Shown here: in pieces, positions 11,001-19,961 of the stretch
Layout: each line of letters starts with the position of its first letter
Numbering within the stretch: position 1 is the first letter of the stretch
The notes under the pieces: generated by a model
The model's input: only the letters and a program-made list of their open reading frames with translations
Database searches by the model: none
What the model was told of the DNA's origin: nothing
Assembly (NCBI GenBank): GCA_023052935.1
Contig: CM041292.1
Location: 26,618,954 to 26,682,953, forward strand
Direction: 5' to 3'
DNA: 64,000 nt
Source of the DNA: Piezodorus guildinii
Taxonomy: Eukaryota > Arthropoda > Insecta > Hemiptera > Pentatomidae
Position numbers and translations under genes: made by a program

Positions 11001-14000
11001 GAGTCGCTGCCTGGTGAACTAATCTCCAGATAGTGCTAAAGAACTCATATATTAAAATTTTTGTTTATGCATTGTAACGGTTATTTGCTGCCGTTACAAT
11101 CACAAAACAAAATACAGTTGAACTCAGCTTACCGTTTTTGATCGAATCATACTTAAAATATATTAAAGGAAATTTTTGGAGTCTCAAAATAACTTTTTTT
11201 GAGTCTTAGAGTCGCTGCCTGGTGAACTAATCTCCAGATAGTGCTAAAGAACTCATATATTAAATTTTTTGTTTATGCGTTGTAATGGTTATTTGCTGCC
11301 ATTACAATCACAAAACAAAATACAGTTGAACTCAGCTTATGGATTTTAATCGAATTATACAAAAAACATATTAATGAAAATTTGTGGTCTCCAAATAACT
11401 ATTTTTGTGTCTTAGAGTCGCTGCATGGTGTACTAATCTCCAGATAGTGCTAAAGAACTCATATATTAAAATTTTTGGTTATGCATTGTAATGGTTATTT
11501 GTTGCTGTTACAATCACATAACAAAATACAGTTGGACTCTGCTTACCGTTCCTGATCTAACTTAACATATTAATGGAAATTTGTGGAGTCTCCAATAAAC
11601 TATTTTTGAGTCTTAGAGTCGCTGCCTGGTGAGCTAATCTCCAGATAGTGCTAAAGAACTCATATAATAAATTTTTGTTTATGCATTGTAATGGTTATTT
11701 GCTGTCGTTACAATCACAAAACAAAATACAGTTGAACTCAGCTTACCATTCTTGATCGAATCATAACATAAAACTATTAATGGAACTTTGTGGAGTCTCC
11801 AAAAAACTATTTTTGAGTCTTAGAGTCGCTCCCTGGTGAACTAATCTCCAGATAGTGCTAAAGAACTCATATATTAAAATTTTTGGTTATGCATTGTAAT
11901 GGTTATTTGCTGCCATTACAATCACAAAACGAAATACAGTTGAACTCAGCTTACCATTCTTGATCGAATCATAACATAAAACATATTAATGGAAATTTGT
12001 GGAGTCTCCAAAAAACTATTTTTGAGTCTTAGAGTCGCTGCATGGTGTACTAATCTCCAGATAGTGCTAAAGAACTCATATATTAAAATTTTTGGTTATG
12101 CATTGTAATGGTTATTTGTTGCCGTTACAATCACAAAACAAAATACAGTTGAACTCTGTTTATTATCTTTATTGGACCATTCATAAAATATATTATTGAA
12201 AATGTTTGGAGTAAATAACTATTTTTGAGTCTTAGAGTCGCAGGCTGGTGAACTAGTCTCCATTATAATTACCAAACAAAATACATGAAAAGTGTTTTAC
12301 GTCTTTGAGTTTCCAGTTTGATAGTTATCTATTATAGTGGAAGGAATTAGTCCGGGTGGTGGTCTTAAATGAAATAACTAAATAGTTTCAACTATTTTTT
12401 GTTTGCCTACGTTTCGACCCCCCTTTGTGTTTGAATTACCTTTCACCCACCATGTGCCCTGATGATGACCCACAAAGGGGGGTCGAAACGTTGGCAAACA
12501 ATAAATAGTTGAAACTATTTAGTTGTTTCATTTAATGACCGCCACCCGGACTAATTCCTTCCAGTAATTCTCAATGGTCAACTAATTACATCCACAGTTA
12601 TCTATTTTATTTACTGGATCTGAATAATTATACTTTTAAGTAGAGTTGCTGCAGCAGAGTTGAATCTGTTGATTTAATATCTGTAATGTGCTGAAGAACT
12701 CATATGTTAAATTAAAAAATATATATATTATTTTGGTTTAATATAATGATTTTTCCTGTTAAGGTATTTATTTGTTATGTTGTTGTTTTAGGAACTAGAG
12801 AAAATGTTGCTGATACTGATCTCTCTGATATATTAACCGAAGAGATAGAACAGCAAGTTAAGGAAGCTGCTGAGATCTCTATGGGCACAGAAATATCGGA
12901 AGATGATATCATGAACATACAGGCACTTTGCGATCAGGTACTAATTTTTTCATGGGTTTTATTTTATACTTGTATTTATTACTTTTTTTTAATTCTACAT
13001 TATTTTTATTTAATTATCTTTTTAGGTGATAGAAATGACACAATACCGAAGCCAATTGGCAGAGTATTTGAAGTCTCGAATGTTTGCCATCGCACCAAAC
13101 TTGTCTGTGTTACTTGGTGAAGTCATTGGAGCTAGGCTTATTGCACATAGTGGTAAGAAAATTATAAGATGATTAAAATATTTTATTTTTTTTATACTCA
13201 GTATAAATCTAGTTTTTAACTTTTTTTTTTATTTCATCTAACAACGGTAACAAAATAACTGTAATTGGTCCATAAATATCTTAATTAGTTAATTTGTCAT
13301 CAAATTGATTTTTTATCTCTCTTCTCTTCTGTTCACCATTATTTTTAATTTTAAAAAGTTATTGATTTATTTATTTTTAATAAGAAAATATGTTCATTTA
13401 TATTAAATTAAAAGTCCTCCTAGAAGGATGCAAGTCCCTATGTGGGTTAATAAAGTTATAATGATATTGAGCCATGGCTAAAAAATCAAATGTTGAGACT
13501 TCTTTTAAATAAAGCCACCTGTTAGAATTTAGAACACCCAACAGGATTTACTCTGTAAAACAATAACAGTAATTACCAATATTCCAACCTCACTTTGTGT
13601 TGTTTTATTCATTTTGGTTATTTAAAAAAGTTGTGGCTCTTAATTTATGACTGATATTGTAGATGATTTAATTAAATTTATAAAGATTTGACCCCACAGA
13701 ACGCTAAGCAGAAAAGTTTAATATAAAATTTAGATCATATGCCTATGGCCTTGTTACCTCAGTAACCACAGTTCAAATGGACTGATATTAATAGTACTTT
13801 TTGTTAATTATTTATCTATTGGTAAATAATTCCACAGGTGGTTGGTTAATGTATATCTAATAGTAATATCCCCCAATCATTTTAGAAACATTATAGACTA
13901 AACAAAATTTTATTTCTCATGGTACCTATTTAATATTGTTTATATATAATTATGTAATGAAAACAAAGTATTAATTTGAATAAACTTCGTTAACCAACAT

Positions 14001-16302
14001 TAAACATTACATTTTCTGACGCTTACTGTTCCAACAACTAAAATAATATGATTATTTTTAACTTCATATTAGTCAACTTCATTTACTTATGACAAAAGTA
14101 ATAACTAATGTTGGTGTTTATCCAGACCCGAGGTCTCTGTGAAATTCTGAATCCAAGATATACTATGCATTTATTTAACTGTCTTGAACCTTTTAATTAA
14201 TATATATTTTTAATTGGATTATGTTGTACTTTTATAAGATGAACTGTATTTTATCTTAGTTAAGTTCAATGGAGCAAGTGTAATATATTAGATATCTTCT
14301 TTTTTAGGTTCTTTAGTAAACTTAGCAAAACAACCTGCATCTACTCTACAGATTGCTGGAGCAGAAAAAGCTTTATTTAGAGCTCTAAAAACTCAAAAGA
14401 ACACCCCTAAGTATGGTCTCATCTATACTTGTAATATTGTAGCTGGAGCCAGTGCAAAGAATAGAGGAAAGGTAATTATCTAAATAATACTTCTTTTAGT
14501 TATCTCTTTTATGTTACTTTATTATTATTACACACGTTATAGGCCTTCTATCAAACCATCAGATTAGTGGAGTAGAGTAGATGTTACTTTATTATTATTT
14601 GTTTTATGTTTTTCATATAATGGAATATTTTGTTTCATTTTTCAGATTTCACGAACGTTGGCTGCAAAAGCCTCACTAGCCTCTCGTGTGGATGCTTTGG
14701 GAGAAGATGTTAGCGGAAATACAGACCTTGGATTAGAAATCAGGGCCAAATAGAACTTCATCTAAAATCATTAGAAGAGGGAAACTTGAGAAAGCTATCA
14801 GGCACTGCCAAGGCCAAAGCGAAATTCGAGAAATATCATGGAAAGAGGTAATTAGTTTGAACGAACTTTCTTGATCTTGAGCTTATGTTTCAAGATATTT
14901 AGAACCGCAATAAGAAAAAAAAATCTGTTGTCCACTGTCCACGGCATTTCTCAGAAACTACTGGACCCATTTTTGCTGAAAATTGCCACAAAAATAATAA
15001 GATAAGTAGCAATGATCCTAACACCTAGACGATGATATCAGCTGGTTATTTTAAAAATGGCGCCCAATTCAAAGTGATTTAATTCAATAATTCAGTTATT
15101 TTTGAGGATAGAGTATAAATTCATTAGTGTTTTTTAACCAAAAAAAGCGAATAATTAAAAAAAAAATAGCAATTAATATGCTCATAAACTCCTTGAAGAT
15201 AAAGGAAAAAAATTTTTAGTTTTTTTTTTAACGTGTAAACTGTGAACAATTAGTAAAAAGCAAAAAAAAAAAAAAAAAAAAAATGAATTTTACCCATAAA
15301 TACCCCTCTAACTGGAAAAAAAACCAACTGAAATCGGTTTTGAAATTAGCAGTGGTGACATTTTCCTTTTAATTATTTATTGCTTTACATATTATTTAAT
15401 TGCCTTTGAACAGGTATCAATAACAAACAGTTAAACCCTAATATAGTTATTTGGAATTAATAAACCATTATGTAATAATTTGCAGTGCTTTTGGTATTTC
15501 ACTTGCTTTAATATCTTCATTATTAATTTTTAGTGAAATCCTGGGGTACTCTGCCATGTCAGATTCGACCCTTGGTAAAAGGAAAAAAGAAAAGAAGCCA
15601 TTAATAGAGGATATTACGCCAGCTGAGACTGTCGCAGAAACTGAAGGTATGTTAGATTCATTTTGTGAAGTAATAAAGTAAGCCTTGTGTATTGTGGTAG
15701 CGATTTGCTGTGAGAGTAGAGGGTTGCATGTGGGACTGCCTCAAAGTATTCCCGATTTTTAACTGAAGTTTATCTAACAAGGAGAGAGTTCCAAATGTGT
15801 CTGCATCCAATAAATGGTATTTGCAATGCCACCTTGTGACTATTACTTCCCTCTAGCACTGTAGGCATCCCATCTGAGTATCTCTTGGTATTTTGTTACA
15901 CGCTAAGTAACCTGTTACTTTCTTAACAAATTACTTCCTTTATGAACTAAGTCCTAAGTCATGTTTTATGGATAGAATAGATAGTTGACAACTTGTAGAA
16001 CAGTTTCTTATTTGAATGCCCGATTGATTACTCCATTTTTTTTATTTACAAATTATGTTGGTTTAACAGAAAGTCCTCCCAAGAAAAAGAGGAAAGTTAA
16101 AGAAGAACCTGTGGATGAAACTGAAGAAACCGAACCGGTAGAAGTTACACCATCCAGCAGTTCCAAAAAGAAGAAGAAGAAAATTAAGGATGAACCTGTA
16201 GAAGAAACCGAAGACGTAGAAATGGAACAAGAAGCTGAGGTTAGCAGTTCTAAGAAGAAGAAAAAGAAGAAAATCAAAGAAGAACCTGCTGATGATGAAT
16301 AA
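5077..16302 (+). CDS. NOP58: NOP58 nucleolar protein (box C/D snoRNP core), 11 exons, two frameshifts
   Basis: Exons: 5077-5121, 5222-5298, 5380-5479, 5913-6124, 7963-8161, 12792-12937, 13026-13152, 14308-14471, 14646-14847, 15534-15646 and 16070-16302. The product (about 539 aa if frames are mended; human is 529) starts [15 protein letters not shown] and carries [60 protein letters not shown] and [12 protein letters not shown], which are the NOP5 N-terminal, coiled-coil and Nop domains. It ends in a Lys/Glu tail with PKKKRKV and three KKKKK-(I)K(D/E)EP repeats. NOP58 scaffolds the 2'-O-methylation guide RNPs in the nucleolus. Two single-base losses break the frame: near 7992 (FSP|DKVD) and near 14751 (RAK|xEL). 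All splice sites are intact, so a sequencing or assembly error is likely, with a decaying copy as the alternative. Introns 4 and 5 hold the H/ACA-like array. Confidence 0.95.
6640..6705 (+). repeat. Degenerate partial copy of the H/ACA-like unit (second hairpin only)
   Basis: GTTTATGCATTGTATTGATT..TTTTCAGTCATTACA..CAAAATG matches the 3' hairpin half of the units downstream. The 5' hairpin is unrecognisable. It lies in NOP58 intron 4. Confidence 0.45.
6719..6859. repeat. Short foldback (MITE-like) palindrome in NOP58 intron 4
   Basis: The left arm ATAGGTAGAAATTATTAGGA pairs with the right arm ending ACTATTTCTACCTAT. GTCAGCTC..TTGAAAAATATTT also pairs with AAATATTTTTCG..AGCTAAC. The arms are about 55 bp and imperfect around a ~30-nt centre. 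Confidence 0.65.
7099..7225 (+). ncRNA. H/ACA snoRNA-like unit 1 (NOP58 intron 4)
   Basis: Hairpin 1 is AGTCTTAG..CTAAAGAACTC, hinge ATATTA, hairpin 2 ATTGTATTGG..CCATTACAAT with one mismatch. The terminal ACA has become GCA (ATGCATT), so this copy may be inactive. It is the only nearly complete unit outside intron 5. Confidence 0.45.
8376..8502 (+). ncRNA. H/ACA snoRNA-like unit 2
   Basis: 5' hairpin GAGACTTGG..CTAAAGAACTC; hinge ATAGTT (imperfect ANANNA); second stem degraded (ATTGTATTTC / CCATTACAAT); ACAGTT end kept. First unit in NOP58 intron 5. Confidence 0.45.
8700..9108 (+). mobile_element. Helentron-like dispersed repeat, truncated copy
   Basis: It shares the GATTAAACTCGCTATATCAA block and the end GGTAAGTGAAAGTCGTGTGT..CCACACCAGATTTTTT. 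It stops exactly where H/ACA-like unit 3 begins. Confidence 0.55.
9109..9231 (+). ncRNA. H/ACA snoRNA-like unit 3
   Basis: 5' hairpin GAGTCTTTG..CTAAAGAACTC is kept. The hinge (ATGGTA) and second stem (ATTGTATTGG / CCATTATAAT) are weakened; ACAGTT is present. It directly abuts the end of a helentron-like repeat. Confidence 0.4.
9355..9482 (+). mobile_element. SINE family A, 3' fragment
   Basis: AAACCTGGATAGGCAAAAT, GTTCGATTAGCC and the tail GTGACGTTAAGTGAATAAAC followed by AAACAAAC match the 3' half of family A. The tRNA-like head is missing. Confidence 0.65.
9547..9673 (+). ncRNA. H/ACA snoRNA-like unit 4
   Basis: Intact 5' hairpin (GAGTCTTAG with CTAAAGAACTC, CTGG with CCAG), hinge ATAGTA (fits ANANNA), second stem with mismatches (ATTGTATTGG / CCCTTACAAT), ACAGTT at the 3' end. 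Length 127 nt. Confidence 0.55.
10083..10209 (+). ncRNA. H/ACA snoRNA-like unit 5
   Basis: 5' hairpin as in the other units, hinge ATAGTA, second stem ATTGCATTGG / CCATTACAAT (imperfect), ACAGTT end. 127 nt. Confidence 0.55.
10464..10560 (+). repeat. Decayed H/ACA-like unit
   Basis: TAGTCTTAATC..TATAGAACTCTGATAC..TGCATTAATAGGTTATTT is recognisable, but most stem pairing is lost. Confidence 0.4.
10786..10912 (+). ncRNA. H/ACA snoRNA-like unit 6
   Basis: Hinge ATAATA; second stem GTTGTAATGG / CTGTTACAAT, closed by Watson-Crick and wobble pairs; ACATTT end. 127 nt, first member of the regular array. Confidence 0.6.
10993..11119 (+). ncRNA. H/ACA snoRNA-like unit 7
   Basis: Best-formed copy. 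Hairpin 1 is GAGTCTTAG / CTAAAGAACTC with an upper CTGG/CCAG stem, hinge ATATTA, second stem ATTGTAACGG / CCGTTACAAT perfectly paired, ACAGTT end. The lower stem of hairpin 2 pairs ATTTTTGTTT with AAACAAAAT. 127 nt. Confidence 0.65.
11201..11327 (+). ncRNA. H/ACA snoRNA-like unit 8
   Basis: Hinge ATATTA; second stem GTTGTAATGG / CCATTACAAT fully paired (one G-U). Relative to unit 7 this is a compensatory C-G to U-A change. ACAGTT end. Confidence 0.65.
11407..11533 (+). ncRNA. H/ACA snoRNA-like unit 9
   Basis: Starts GTGTCTTAG; upper stem of hairpin 1 is weaker (CATGG); hinge ATATTA; second stem ATTGTAATGG / CTGTTACAAT closes with G-U wobbles; ACAGTT end. Confidence 0.55.
11608..11733 (+). 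ncRNA. H/ACA snoRNA-like unit 10
   Basis: Hinge ATAATA; second stem ATTGTAATGG / GTCGTTACAAT (paired with wobbles); ACAGTT end. 126 nt. Confidence 0.6.
11815..11941 (+). ncRNA. H/ACA snoRNA-like unit 11
   Basis: Hinge ATATTA; second stem ATTGTAATGG / CCATTACAAT perfect; ACAGTT end. The pocket region differs slightly (GCTCCCTGG). Confidence 0.6.
12024..12150 (+). ncRNA. H/ACA snoRNA-like unit 12
   Basis: Hinge ATATTA; second stem ATTGTAATGG / CCGTTACAAT (U-G wobble at the varying pair); ACAGTT end. Upper stem of hairpin 1 is CATGG, as in unit 9. Confidence 0.6.
12227..12285 (+). repeat. Internally deleted terminal unit of the array
   Basis: The 5' hairpin start (GAGTCTTAGAGTCGCAGGCT) is joined to a 3' end (ATTATAATTACCAAACAAAA) with the middle missing. 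A further decayed trace (GTGCTGAAGAACTCATATGT) lies at about 12689-12708. Confidence 0.6.
12345..12563. mobile_element. Foldback hairpin element with hammerhead-like core
   Basis: Near-perfect palindrome of about 85-bp arms. GGAATTAGTCCGGGTGGTGG at the left mirrors CCGCCACCCGGACTAATTCC at the right. AATAGTTTCAACTATT..GTTTGCC.ACGTTTCGACCCC is mirrored by GGGGTCGAAACGTTGGCAAAC..AATAGTTGAAACTATT. The centre reads CCCTGATGATGACCCACAAA. It lies in NOP58 intron 5, just after the array. Confidence 0.8.
14860..15480 (+). repeat. Dispersed repeat D (longest copy), in NOP58 intron 9
   Basis: Landmarks GATCCTAACACCTAGACG, GATGATATCAGCTGGTTATT and AAAGTGATTTAATTCAATAA recur at 37600-37830 and, inverted, at about 61660-61870. 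TATAGTTATTTGGAATTAAT recurs near 42189, and AATGGCC.ATCAC..CTGC pieces recur near 9860 and 56720. Non-coding. Its class is not recognised, and it runs close to the acceptor of exon 10. Confidence 0.55.
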
Positions 16303-17539
16303 TTGTAAATACGAATATTTTATGTATAGATATAAATATATTTATGTTTTTATAATTTTTATTTTGTTGAGTAAATAAATACTCTTTTGTTCTATAACTT
16401 TATTGACATATTGCCATTCACTTACCAAACTGTTTAATATGTAACAAGCTAAGTAAATGAATAAAACACATGATAGTCTAGTGAAAAAACTACCCATTGG
16501 TTGCATAGCAATGTCTTATTTAAGATTCAATGGTATTCTGCAGGAAGTAATATACAAGCAGGTTTGTGTGGAAAGGAAGTTTGTAATTTAAAGAGGTATA
16601 CCTATTTCAGCTGTATTTTACTAATGGAGATATTCAGGTTTTGAATGATGAATTATTTTATCAGTAACAAAGTAAGGAGCATTGCATTGAATATTTTGTA
16701 TTTTATGTAGGAATTAGATCTTCTAGTGGATCTCCATAGCTTAATGCCATAGGGCTAAATATGCCTTATTATAAATGAATTTTTGTGTAGGAAATAAGAA
16801 AAATTATGGAAATTTCAAATAGGAAAGGAACATCAACTATCGTATAATGCTACCCCTGATAGCTGTTTTCTGAAAGGTTTTGAATAGTTAGGTAAGTGGA
16901 TATAAAGGTGTTAGGTGGTTGAGGCCAGAAAAGGTTCTGTAATAATTTTATGGGGATGATTTGCCCATCCAAAAGCAATTACTAAAAATCTAATTACTGT
17001 TTCATTATAATTAGATATTATTACTTTCTAGAGAAAAATTGTTATCACAAATAGAATGTTGAAATAATGTACAAAATATAAATGTATCTTTTATTTGTAA
17101 TATCTTTAAGTAAAACAGATTCAGGTACATTTAATACTACTAAAAGGTATATTATGTTTACATCACTTCAAACAATATCACAGAAAAATTATCCCAATCC
17201 TATAAAACATTAATTACTTCGATCAAAGTTTGCCTATTACAAATCTATATATCTAGTGCATCTAAATATATCAGAAATCACAGCAAATACATTACATGTT
17301 TATCAATTAATTAATTTTAATTAGTAGAAATCTTAAAATTAACTCATTGGAGACTTGTTAAACAAATATCGTATGAAATACATTATTACTTCCTGAAAAC
17401 CGTAATTATCCTTGAACGATTATAAATATAACTATTATATGTACATAAAATTATGTAATTGTTTCATAAATGCATCAATCAGGTAATTTTTAAAAATTTT
17501 ACTACTGAGTACAGAATTGCTTCGCTACTTAGCTTATTT
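16303..17539. other. Convergent intergenic region, NOP58 / F-box gene
   Basis: Both genes end into this 1.2-kb AT-rich stretch. An AATAAATACTC polyadenylation-like signal for NOP58 lies near 16374. For the minus-strand gene, ATAAA-type signals are too common here to choose one. No coding exon or known repeat is seen. Confidence 0.5.
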
Positions 17540-19926
17540 TTACCACCTATTATAGAAATGTATTTCAACTGCCTCCGAATTCAAATATACTGCTAATTTC
17601 GAATCTATAGAAACAACACTGGCATAATCTAGATCTAGTTCGTAAAGAATATGGTTAGTCTTGAGATCTATCAAATAACCTGTGTCGTAACTACCCCAAT
17701 CTGCTCTGGTGATGACATAAAGCAAATCTTTGCTGAGGAATTGTAATTTGGCCTGTGCTACTGGATCACAGGACTGCAGATCCACACTATACTCTGCAGC
17801 ATATTCCAAGTCATAAATAGTCAACAAGACTCTTTGGCCAAATTTACAATTAGCGACAGATGCAAATTTAGGTTCTAAATATGATACTTCAAATCCAAAA
17901 GGTCTAGAAGTAGAAAACTCTCGAAAATAAGAAAATCTAGACCAAACTTTAAAAACATAATAACGACCAGAATGAAACTCTTCACTGACCAATGCCACTG
18001 TCATGTCTAAATTTGATTTAATACTGATTACTGAAGATGGGAATATGTTGAAATCGACATAATAACCATTCGCATCAAAACCGGTGACAGTATATTTGCT
18101 GGTAGCAACGTAAACTCTGTAATGATCATGTAAGAGAAAAGATGTTCTTTCAACCTTAAAAGTATGCATTGTGGAAAAGAGTAATGAATAGATATATAAC
18201 TGACATCCGTATAGTATACACAAACCATTTTCGATAACTGCATGTCTCAAACCATTAGAATCAGATGGGTAATAATACCTTGTTAAAACAATAGAATCTT
18301 CATGGCATACGAGAAACCCTTCTAGAAAATAATTCTGGTGCCTTGAAAACACAGTAAATACATCTCCCTGTCTAACAACGAGGTGATGTTTAGTGAGGCC
18401 TAAAGCTGTCACCGGCTCGTCAGAGACTAATTGTATGGTTTGAATAAAGCGATTCTTCTCTTCGAGATCATAAACAAATATGACTCCAAGTTCATCAGTA
18501 TATGCTAGAAGCGTGTCATAGACGGACACTACAGTGGTGTTCCAGGTGGCAATGACATGCACTGATTTACGATCCTGCCGCCAATTATGCAGCCTCCTCT
18601 GTGCGTATTGAGCAAAGGCAGTAGCCCAATAAGACCTGGGTTCTAAAGATTCCCCTGAAAAAGAAAATATTAGTTTAAAAAAAATCTGTAATTAATTATT
18701 ATTATCCTAAAAGCCAAATTGTGAAAATAAGTTTTAAGAAAAATCAGATCTAAAAAAAGTTATATATTTTCTTAATTTCCACTCAATGGTTTTTAGTTGG
18801 TACAATCTTGATTAATCATTCCTTTTGATTTTGAAAGTGAATTGAATATCTAAATGTGTGTTTAATTGATTTTAATACATAATGTTCTTTAATACATAGT
18901 GATGCCCCTCCAGGCACTAGCGTTTAAAACCTGTGAAAAATTGTCACTATCATCTAGAGTGGTATCTAGCACCATTTTTGGTAACTAGGTGCTCCAAAGC
19001 TAGCCCCCTTTTTAAATTAAGGCTGCACTACACAGTGATAGAACAGGTAGATGAAAATTCATGAGAGCGAAGTATTGTGAGTTCAAGAATGTAGTGGGAG
19101 AGGAGGAAGGCATATTTAGAAAAAAGAAATTTGGATAACAACATCAAATACTATTGCTTTTAAAAAAATCTGGTGCGGGCAACACACGACTTTCACTTAC
19201 CTCAATTTTTAAAATCAATGAAAGGATTTTCAAATACAGTTAGAGATAAAAATACGTGAAATTATTAAGGAATTAATCAAATTAAATTTCTATAGAAACA
19301 TGTGTTTTATTAAAAAATCTATTATATTAGTATCTAAAATAATCAGTTAGTTTTATCTTCTTTTCATCACTCTCTATTAACTTTTAAAAGCTTGTGTATG
19401 AGATGATAATTTTTCTAAAATCTTTAGCTTTCCAACGGTATATCATACATGTATATTACTGCTCTTATGTTCAAAAACGAAAAATTGCATTAAACAAATA
19501 TTTTTTCTGTTTTCTCCTTTAGTTGGGTATCGAATTTATTCAATTCATATATTTACCAGTTTTTCATCAGCGTTAACAAGATAATCTAGTTATTATTATT
19601 GAATCTACAAAATTAAAGGTACTTTAGGGGAAGACAATTTAAAATATCGGCATTTAAGCCCTGTCAGACCATTTTTATCTAAATAAAACCTACATGATAT
19701 TAAAGCCCATTAAATTTTACATAGATATAGCGAGTTTAATCAAAATCGTCGGAACCGTTTTTGAGAAAATCGAAAAAAGGTGCAAAATGCATGATATAAA
19801 GTGCCTCTTCTGGTAGGCTCATTTAGATGAAAAAAGTTTTGTCACGTCTCGGGCGTATAGTTGTCTTAAATATGAAATTTCAGTTTCATAGGACTTACCG
19901 TTTCCGCCCGGGAGTTACCACACACA

Positions 19927-19961
<35 letters not shown>

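Larger units (their letters stand above)
10786..12285 (+). repeat. Tandem array of ~206-bp units in NOP58 intron 5
   Basis: Unit starts fall at 10786, 10993, 11201, 11407, 11608, 11815, 12024 and 12227, a spacing of 201-209 bp. Each period has a ~127-bp H/ACA-like segment and a ~80-bp spacer. The spacers (GAACTCAGCTTACC.., GTGGAGTCTCC..) also match among array members, so the array grew by duplication of the whole period. The last unit is internally deleted. Confidence 0.9.

Noticed and set aside
10786..12285. CRISPR array
   Set aside because: The unit is ~206 bp with no unique spacers, in a eukaryotic intron; spacing and structure fit tandem duplication.
12746..13120. A single 124-codon open frame across NOP58 exons 6 and 7
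   Set aside because: It reads through intron sequence between 12938 and 13025; the conserved protein requires splicing and a frame change.
16053..16277. Minus-strand Phe/Ser-rich reading frame opposite NOP58 exon 11
   Set aside because: It is an antisense shadow of the Lys/Glu-rich NOP58 tail.
17540..18562. A stand-alone 340-aa intronless gene starting at MHVIATWN
   Set aside because: The frame continues upstream to an acceptor at 18654 and joins the F-box exon in phase; the internal Met is not the start.
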